This document shows positions 25,181-29,875 of a stretch of 29,875 bases of DNA, in pieces. The stretch is from the NCBI GenBank assembly GCA_021798635.1, contig JAJZGH010000018.1, positions 1 through 29,875 of the forward strand, read 5' to 3'. The translations under genes were made by a program, and so were the position numbers. The notes beneath the pieces were generated by a model. The model did no database searches. It saw only the letters and a list, made by a program, of their open reading frames with translations, and was not told the origin of the DNA. The stretch is from Planctomycetota bacterium (GTDB taxonomy: Bacteria; Planctomycetota; Phycisphaerae; WQYP01). Numbering within the stretch: position 1 is the stretch's first letter; the number at the start of each line of letters is the position of its first letter.

Positions 25181-26839
25181 GTGAATATCAGTAAACTGGC
25201 TGGGAAATTAGCCCCGCCTGAAATTCTGGTCAACGTGCCCCGACTCATTACCGCTTACTACCAACAAACGCCCGATCCGACCATTGCCGCACAGCGGGTA
25301 AGCTTTGGCACATCCGGCCATCGGGGATGTGCTTTTGATACGGCCTTTAACCAATGGCATATTCTCGCTATTACGCAGGCGGTCTGTCTGTATCGTAAAC
25401 TGCACGGCATTGATGGTCCGCTGTTTTTGGGCATGGATACCCATGCACTTTCCGCGCCGGCGCACGCGACCGCACTGGAAGTGCTGGCCGCCAATTCAGT
25501 GGATGTCATGATCGCATCGGGCACGGATTACACGCCCACCCCCGCGGTTTCCCATGCCATTATCACTTACAACCGCAAGCGTAAAACCGGCCTGGCCGAT
25601 GGCATTATCATTACGCCCTCCCATAATCCACCGCATGATGGCGGAATTAAATACAATCCACCTACCGGCGGGCCCGCCGACACCACCGCAACTTCCTGGA
25701 TTGAAGCCAAAGCCAATATGTTTCTGAAATCACATTTGCGTGGGATTAAGCGAATTCCGTTGGCGCGGGCACTTTCAGCCGGAACAACGCATCAACACAA
25801 TTACATTCGTGCGTATGTGGCCGACTTGGGGAACGTCGTGGACATGCGGCTTATTGCTGATTCGGGGATCACGTTGGGCGTGGATCCGCTGGGCGGTGCG
25901 GGCGTGCATTACTGGCAACCCATTGCGGAACATTACGGCCTGAAGCTTACCGTGGTGAACCAACAGGTGGATCCGACGTTTCGCTTTATGTCCGTGGATT
26001 GGGACGGTCAGATTCGCATGGACCCCTCTTCGCCTTACGCCATGCGGAGTTTAATCAAGTTGAAAAATCGCTTTGACATCGCCTTTGCCTGCGATACCGA
26101 TCATGATCGGCACGGCATTGTGGCCCCCAGCGCCGGATTGCTGGCACCCAACCATTATCTTGCCGCAGCCATATTTTATCTCTTTCAACACCGCCCGCAC
26201 TGGCGTAAATCGGCGGCGGTAGGCAAAACATTGGTCAGCAGTTCCATCATTGATCGCGTCACCGGCAAACTGGGCCGGAGGCTTTATGAAGTGCCGGTCG
26301 GCTTCAAATGGTTTGTTGACGGGTTGGTCGCCGGGCAACTGGGGTTTGTCGGTGAGGAAAGCGCGGGCGCTTCATTCCTGCGCAAAAACGGTCGGGTGTG
26401 GACTACTGATAAAGACGGCATGATTCTGGGCTTACTGGCTGCTGAAATAACCGCGGCCACAGGCCGTGATCCGGGTGAAATATACCGGCAATTAACGCGC
26501 GAATTTGGCGATCCCGCCTATCAACGCACGGAGGCACCGGCCACCGCTGCGGAGAAATCCGCCTTGTCCAAGCTTTCGCCTGATGCGGTTGCGGCCACGA
26601 CATTGGCCGGGGAAAAAATACAGGCGTCTCTGACTACCGCGCCGGGCAACGGCAAAGCGATAGGGGGGTTGAAAGTCGTCGCTGCAAATGGTTGGTTTGC
26701 GGCGCGCCCGTCGGGCACTGAGGCCATTTACAAAATTTACGCCGAAAGCTTTCAAGGCGCTGCCCATCTGCAGCGCATTATTTCCGAAGCGCAACATATT
26801 GTCAGTTCCGCCCTGCGGGCTAGGAGCCTGTCCGAGTAA
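25181..26839 (+). CDS. pgm: Phosphoglucomutase (alpha-D-glucose phosphate-specific)
   Basis: This enzyme interconverts glucose-1-P and glucose-6-P. The 552 residues match the E. coli Pgm type: V-S-F-G-T-S-G-H-R-G near 45, the active-site phosphoserine loop I-T-P-S-H-N-P with S147, metal-binding D305-T-D307-H-D309-R, the sugar loop G-E-E-S-A-G-A-S, and the C-terminal phosphate loop R-P-S-G-T-E-A. The start is GTG, preceded by AAAAAGGAA. It would link phosphorylase output to glycolysis and the pentose phosphate pathway. The last five codons (R-S-L-S-E) and the stop codon lie inside a MITE-like repeat, so the native C-terminus was probably altered by its insertion. The catalytic domains are intact. 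Confidence 0.97.
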   Translation: MNISKLAGKLAPPEILVNVPRLITAYYQQTPDPTIAAQRVSFGTSGHRGCAFDTAFNQWHILAITQAVCLYRKLHGIDGPLFLGMDTHALSAPAHATALEVLAANSVDVMIASGTDYTPTPAVSHAIITYNRKRKTGLADGIIITPSHNPPHDGGIKYNPPTGGPADTTATSWIEAKANMFLKSHLRGIKRIPLARALSAGTTHQHNYIRAYVADLGNVVDMRLIADSGITLGVDPLGGAGVHYWQPIAEHYGLKLTVVNQQVDPTFRFMSVDWDGQIRMDPSSPYAMRSLIKLKNRFDIAFACDTDHDRHGIVAPSAGLLAPNHYLAAAIFYLFQHRPHWRKSAAVGKTLVSSSIIDRVTGKLGRRLYEVPVGFKWFVDGLVAGQLGFVGEESAGASFLRKNGRVWTTDKDGMILGLLAAEITAATGRDPGEIYRQLTREFGDPAYQRTEAPATAAEKSALSKLSPDAVAATTLAGEKIQASLTTAPGNGKAIGGLKVVAANGWFAARPSGTEAIYKIYAESFQGAAHLQRIISEAQHIVSSALRARSLSE

Positions 26840-26879
26840 TGGCCGCAACCCGGCGATTACTTGGACAGGCTCCTAGCCC
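26817..26879. mobile_element. Short-form palindromic MITE-like element overlapping the pgm stop codon
   Basis: A 24-bp inverted repeat (26817-26840 with 26856-26879, one mismatch) surrounds a 15-base centre. It consists of CTAG-GAGCCTGTCC ends identical to the 20776-21058 element. Read on the minus strand, its first ~30 core bases (through CGCCGGGTTGC) match the left end of the long form, and the rest matches the long form's right end (GGCCATTACT). It is therefore a 49-bp internally deleted derivative (core 26824-26872). The perfect stem may also serve as the transcript end of pgm, although no T-run follows. Confidence 0.85.
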
Positions 26880-27203
26880 AAAATAAGACAGTCCAGCACG
26901 TTCCTCAAAAGGACAAAATCATGGCACTGTGCGGAAAAGCACCACAAAGCCGCCGGCTCTGCCGGTGGTGGCGCCCCATCAATGCACCCGGTGGGCCATT
27001 AAAGGCTGCAATTTTGCCCATTATCCGCGATTATTGATTCATGGTGCAGGGGTTTATCCGCAGGGTTGTCTCCTGGGCATTGACATATTTCGTGAAAACT
27101 TTACAATTTGAAGTTTTCGGGCATGGCGGAAACCCGGGGTCCTGAGTGTAAGAATCCCAGCCGCCACCCACTGATAAGTAGTATTTACTAGATTGAGTAG
27201 ATT
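26880..27203 (+). promoter_or_regulatory. Leader region of the rplM-rpsI operon
   Basis: 324 bp that must contain the promoter for the ribosomal protein operon. It carries a GC-rich hairpin (CCGGC-TCT-GCCGG at about 26953) and a possible short leader ORF (listed separately). I could not identify a known L13 autoregulatory RNA structure by eye. Confidence 0.4.
26921..27037 (+). CDS. Possible 38-aa leader peptide upstream of rplM
   Basis: The ATG at 26921 follows AAAAGGA with 7-base spacing, and the frame runs to TGA at 27035-27037. The product is Arg/Pro/Trp-rich (begins M-A-L-C-G-K-A-P-Q-S-R-R), with no known family. It might be a translated leader of the ribosomal operon, or chance. Confidence 0.22.
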   Translation: MALCGKAPQSRRLCRWWRPINAPGGPLKAAILPIIRDY

Positions 27204-27680
27204 ATGACAGCAACAGCCAATCCAACCCGTCATCGCATCGCCAAGCCGGCGGGGCGTACCACCTTGGCCCGTGTCGGACACACGGATAATCGCTGGTACA
27301 TTGTAGATGCCGCCGATCAGACGCTGGGGCGTCTGGCCAGTAAAGTTGCCACCCATCTGATGGGCAAGCACAAAGCTACCTACACGCCCACCGTGGATGT
27401 GGGCGATTACATTATTGTCATCAACACCAACAAAATTAAGGTTACAGGCCGCAAGCTGGATCAACGCGAATATGATTATTACACGTATTATCCCGGCGGC
27501 CACAAAGTGAAGCCCCTGCGGGATTTGCAGAACCGGCACCCGGAAACGGTGTTTGAATTGGCGGTGCGCCGGATGATGCCCAAGACCACCATGGGCGTGA
27601 AAATGTTCGCCAAACTCAAATGCTTTAAAGATGATAAACATCCGCACGCAGCCCAACGGCCGGCCGTGCTCAAATTTTAA
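27204..27680 (+). CDS. rplM: 50S ribosomal protein L13
   Basis: This large-subunit protein is assembled early onto 23S rRNA. The 158 residues match L13 throughout: W-Y-I-V-D-A-A-D-Q-T-L-G-R-L-A-S near 32-47, H-L-M-G-K-H-K-A, N-T-N-K-I-K-V-T-G-R-K, Y-Y-P-G-G-H-K, and the C-terminal V-R-R-M-M-P-K. An N-terminal extension of about 20 residues precedes the core compared with E. coli (142 aa). It is the first gene of the conserved rplM-rpsI pair, 63 bp before rpsI. No strong ribosome binding site is visible. Confidence 0.97.
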   Translation: MTATANPTRHRIAKPAGRTTLARVGHTDNRWYIVDAADQTLGRLASKVATHLMGKHKATYTPTVDVGDYIIVINTNKIKVTGRKLDQREYDYYTYYPGGHKVKPLRDLQNRHPETVFELAVRRMMPKTTMGVKMFAKLKCFKDDKHPHAAQRPAVLKF

Positions 27681-27700
27681 GTTCATAACAAAAGAGACAT

Positions 27701-27716
27701 TCCCGGTGTACCGGGA
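27701..27716. repeat. Short hairpin between rplM and rpsI
   Basis: TCCCGGT-GT-ACCGGGA is a perfect 7-bp inverted repeat in the 63-bp intercistronic gap. It may influence mRNA stability or rpsI translation. There is no T-run, so a terminator is unlikely. Confidence 0.4.
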
Positions 27717-27743
27717 TAACCAGAAAACAGAGGCAAACAGAAC

Positions 27744-28199
27744 ATGACTGAAACGACATCAACATCCGCAGCGCCGGCCATTAAACCCCGTGGCGTCATT
27801 ACGGCCGGCGGCAAGACCTATTATCTGGGCACCGGCCGCCGCAAGAAGTCGGTCGCCCGTGTTCGTCTGGTGGCGGGACAGGGTAAATTTATTGTTAATG
27901 ACCGTCCGCTGGATTCCTTTTTCACTGAATCCCGTGATCGCACCATGGTCAATGCACCGCTGGTGTCCGCCAATTTGGCTGGTGCCATGGATGTGCTGGT
28001 GAATGTGCATGGTGGCGGCCATACCGGACAGTCTGGGGCCATTCTGCAGGGCTTGGGACGGGCTTTGACGCTGTATGATGCCACATTGCGCAAGTCCATG
28101 CAGGATGGCGGATTCCTCACACGCGACAGCCGCATGAAAGAGCGTAAGAAATACGGCTTACGTGGTGCCCGTAGAGCGTACCAGTTCAGCAAACGGTGA
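27744..28199 (+). CDS. rpsI: 30S ribosomal protein S9
   Basis: This small-subunit protein's C-terminal tail reaches the P-site tRNA. The 151 residues contain the S9 signatures: Y-Y-L-G-T-G-R-R-K-K-S-V-A-R-V-R near residue 28, G-G-G-H-T-G-Q-S-G-A-I near 90, and the terminus K-K-Y-G-L-R-G-A-R-R-A-Y-Q-F-S-K-R. An N-terminal Ala/Thr-rich extension of about 20 residues distinguishes it from E. coli S9. AGAGG lies about 11 bases before the ATG. It is followed almost immediately by the glycosyltransferase fusion gene. Confidence 0.97.
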   Translation: MTETTSTSAAPAIKPRGVITAGGKTYYLGTGRRKKSVARVRLVAGQGKFIVNDRPLDSFFTESRDRTMVNAPLVSANLAGAMDVLVNVHGGGHTGQSGAILQGLGRALTLYDATLRKSMQDGGFLTRDSRMKERKKYGLRGARRAYQFSKR

Positions 28200-28206
28200 T
28201 ACTTAT

Positions 28207-29616
28207 TTGGCGATTCATTATCGGCTATTAAGCGTTTTAATGCCCATTTACAATGAATCGCGCACGCTGCGCACCATTGTGGACCGGGTGCTCTCGGCAC
28301 CGTGTCCGATCCCTATTGAATTAATTTGTGTCGATGATTGCAGCCGGGATAATTCCTGGGAGATTTTGCAGGAACTGGCTGCAGCCAATCCGCGCGTGCG
28401 CATTTTCCGGCATGAAAAAAATGCCGGCAAGGCGGCGGCAATTCATACTGCCGTAACGCACATCACCGGCGATATTGTGCTGATTCAAGATGCCGATCTC
28501 GAATATGACCCGCGGGATTTTGCGGCCCTTTTGGCCCCGATCGTGGAAGGCAAGGCCGATGCGGTATTTGGTTCCCGTTTCGCTTTCTCCGGCCAGAGGC
28601 GCGTGTTGCTGTTCTGGCACGCGGTGGCCAATCGAATTTTAACTCTACTGACCAATATGTTTCTGGATTTGAACTTAACGGATATGGAAACCTGCTACAA
28701 GGCGGTGCGGGCGGATATCCTGCTGCAAACGCCGTTGCGGGCGCAGCGTTTTGGCATTGAACCGGAAATTACCGCGCGACTGGCGCAATGGGGCATCCGG
28801 ATTTATGAAGTGCCCATCAGTTACCATGGCCGCACGGCCGCCGAAGGGAAAAAAATCGGCTTCAAGGATGCCATTGAAGCCTTGACCACGCTGATACGGT
28901 GCTGCTTTCTTGATACCCGCTTTACCACCAACGATGAATATTTTCTTCTCCAGACATTTCGGCGAACGCGGCGCGTGAGCCGCTGGGATTTTAATAAATT
29001 TCAACCCTTCATCGGTTCGCGCGTCCTGGAAACCGGATGCGGTATCGGCAATTTTGCGGAATTATTACTGGATCGCCCGCGGCTGATCTGCGTGGATGAA
29101 AATGAATTTTTTGTGGAAATGACCCGGCGGCGCTTCGGCCACCTGGAAAATCTCCGCGTGTTACAGGCGGATATTACGGACCCCAATGCCCAGGGCAACT
29201 TGCGCGATGAACACATTGACACCGTAGTTTGTCTGAACATCCTTGAAAATGTTGAGGATGAAACGCTGGCGCTTAAGCGGTTTTACGACCTCCTGGAGCC
29301 GGGCGGAAAGCTTATCGTTCTCGTGCCCGCCAATCCCGCCCTGATGAGTCCCTGTGATCAGGCGCTGGGGCATCGGCGGCGCTACACCCGGGAATCTCTG
29401 GAAGCGGTTATGACGACGGCGGGATTTAATATCCGGCATATTTCACAATACAACACGGTAGGGGCCTGGGCCTGGCGCTTTAATAAATGGCGGGGCCGCG
29501 CGGAATTAACCGCCCGTCAGATTAAACTTTTCCAGTGGCTGCTTCCCGTAGTAAAAGCCGTGGACGCCATGAATCTCGGCGGCGGCCTAAGTATCCTCGC
29601 CGTCGGCGAAAAATAG
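28207..29616 (+). CDS. Bifunctional GT2 glycosyltransferase / class I SAM-dependent methyltransferase
   Basis: The ~469-residue fusion begins with a GT-A fold family 2 glycosyltransferase of the dolichyl-phosphate-mannose-synthase type: S-V-L-M-P-I-Y-N-E at the N-terminus, V-D-D-C-S-R-D-N-S, and the metal/nucleotide motif Q-D-A-D-L-E-Y-D with D95 and D97. G-S-R-F follows. From about residue 250 comes a Rossmann methyltransferase with motif I L-E-T-G-C-G-I-G-N-F (E275) and L-L-E-P-G-G-K-L-I-V-L-V-P. It probably glycosylates a polyprenyl phosphate or other envelope acceptor and methylates a sugar or lipid. The start is uncertain: TTG 28207 lies 7 bases after rpsI, while GTG codons at 28162/28165 would overlap rpsI and add non-conserved residues. 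No ribosome binding site decides it. Confidence 0.88.
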   Translation: MAIHYRLLSVLMPIYNESRTLRTIVDRVLSAPCPIPIELICVDDCSRDNSWEILQELAAANPRVRIFRHEKNAGKAAAIHTAVTHITGDIVLIQDADLEYDPRDFAALLAPIVEGKADAVFGSRFAFSGQRRVLLFWHAVANRILTLLTNMFLDLNLTDMETCYKAVRADILLQTPLRAQRFGIEPEITARLAQWGIRIYEVPISYHGRTAAEGKKIGFKDAIEALTTLIRCCFLDTRFTTNDEYFLLQTFRRTRRVSRWDFNKFQPFIGSRVLETGCGIGNFAELLLDRPRLICVDENEFFVEMTRRRFGHLENLRVLQADITDPNAQGNLRDEHIDTVVCLNILENVEDETLALKRFYDLLEPGGKLIVLVPANPALMSPCDQALGHRRRYTRESLEAVMTTAGFNIRHISQYNTVGAWAWRFNKWRGRAELTARQIKLFQWLLPVVKAVDAMNLGGGLSILAVGEK

Positions 29617-29621
29617 AAAAC

Positions 29622-29642
29622 AAAGGTACCTGACGCCTTTTT
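29622..29642 (+). terminator. Weak palindrome downstream of the GT2-methyltransferase gene
   Basis: AAAGG and CCTTT flank a 9-base spacer, followed by further T residues, directly after the stop at 29616. The stem is only 5 bp. It may be a weak intrinsic terminator. Confidence 0.3.
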
Positions 29643-29655
29643 CTCAGGGGATGCG

Positions 29656-29875
29656 ATGGGAAGTAAATCACAAAACAAGCCCAATGCCCCAATGGAGCTC
29701 TTCGAGCGACAACGGGACTGGGCCACATGGTTGAAGAATAACTACAACAAGTCGTCAGGCGTGTGGTTGCAACTGGCTAGGAAAGACGCTGGTGTTCAGT
29801 CGGTTGCATACACTGAAGCCATCGAAGTGGCGCTCTGCTTCGGGTGGATAGATGGGCAGAAGAAAGCACACAGCG
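29656..29875 (+). CDS. YdeI/OmpD-associated family protein, 5' part (cut by window end)
   Basis: The 73 residues visible from ATG 29656 match the start of the YdeI/OmpD-associated (OmdA-like) family: F-E-R-Q-R-D-W-A-T-W-L near residue 15, G-V-W-L-Q-L-A-R-K, and the signature E-A-I-E-V-A-L-C-F-G-W-I-D-G-Q-K-K. Family members are small cytoplasmic proteins of uncertain function. CAGGGG lies just upstream of the ATG. The frame remains open at the window edge, so the gene continues beyond it. Confidence 0.85.
   Translation, partial: MGSKSQNKPNAPMELFERQRDWATWLKNNYNKSSGVWLQLARKDAGVQSVAYTEAIEVALCFGWIDGQKKAHS

Noticed and set aside
1..29875. tRNA, rRNA or CRISPR arrays
   Set aside because: No T-loop-like GGTTCGANTCC context, no conserved rRNA stretch and no regularly spaced direct repeats were found in the gaps by eye.

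Overview
The window looks like a chromosomal segment of a planctomycete-type bacterium, most likely in the Phycisphaerae or a related PVC lineage. This is an inference from gene families: a type II pseudopilin with a C-terminal M-D-G-H-V motif, a PEP-CTERM surface protein with a LamG-like domain, a Tat-exported GH127 glycosidase, a GT2-methyltransferase fusion, short genes on alternating strands, and some GTG/TTG starts. I see no rRNA, tRNA, CRISPR array, phage gene or intact transposase.

Layout. 1-410 is non-coding and holds one end of a repeated mobile element plus a GC-rich hairpin. 410-2194 (-) is an outer-membrane porin with a coiled-coil N-terminus. After an 800-bp gap with two possible tiny membrane ORFs comes an alpha-glucan phosphorylase fused to an N-terminal YHS domain (3004-4860, +). 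Next are a probable decayed small secreted-protein gene, a small exported protein with two copies of a TD-KGHV-LD-YW motif (5526-5870), and a convergent M48 metalloprotease lipoprotein (5918-6547, -). A complete heavy-metal RND efflux operon in cusB-cusA-cusC order occupies 6858-13360. It is followed by isocitrate dehydrogenase, an orphan receiver-domain protein and MutM/Fpg. A GH127 glycosidase (-) and a pseudopilin (+) are divergent around 19.0-19.5 kb. A PEP-CTERM/LamG protein (-) follows, then a membrane-anchored rhodanese, a GroES-like protein, 6-phosphogluconolactonase and phosphoglucomutase. The window ends with rplM-rpsI, a GT2-methyltransferase fusion and the start of a YdeI/OmpD-associated family gene.

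How the genes fit together. Phosphorylase (glucan to glucose-1-P), phosphoglucomutase (G1P to G6P), 6-phosphogluconolactonase and isocitrate dehydrogenase are central carbon enzymes. The GH127 enzyme, porin, pseudopilin and PEP-CTERM protein fit a cell that degrades plant or algal polysaccharide and has an elaborate envelope. The cus operon exports Cu(I)/Ag(I) across the envelope.

The most unusual signal is a palindromic mobile-element family with termini GAGCCTGTCCAAGTAAT flanked by CTAG. It is present as a 275-bp long form (20780-21054), a 49-bp internally deleted form (26824-26872) and a lone end (96-116). The long copy sits between the PEP-CTERM gene and what looks like its original terminator. 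The short copy supplies the last codons and stop codon of phosphoglucomutase. The YHS-phosphorylase fusion and the large insertions in the CusA-like pump are the other points that stand out.
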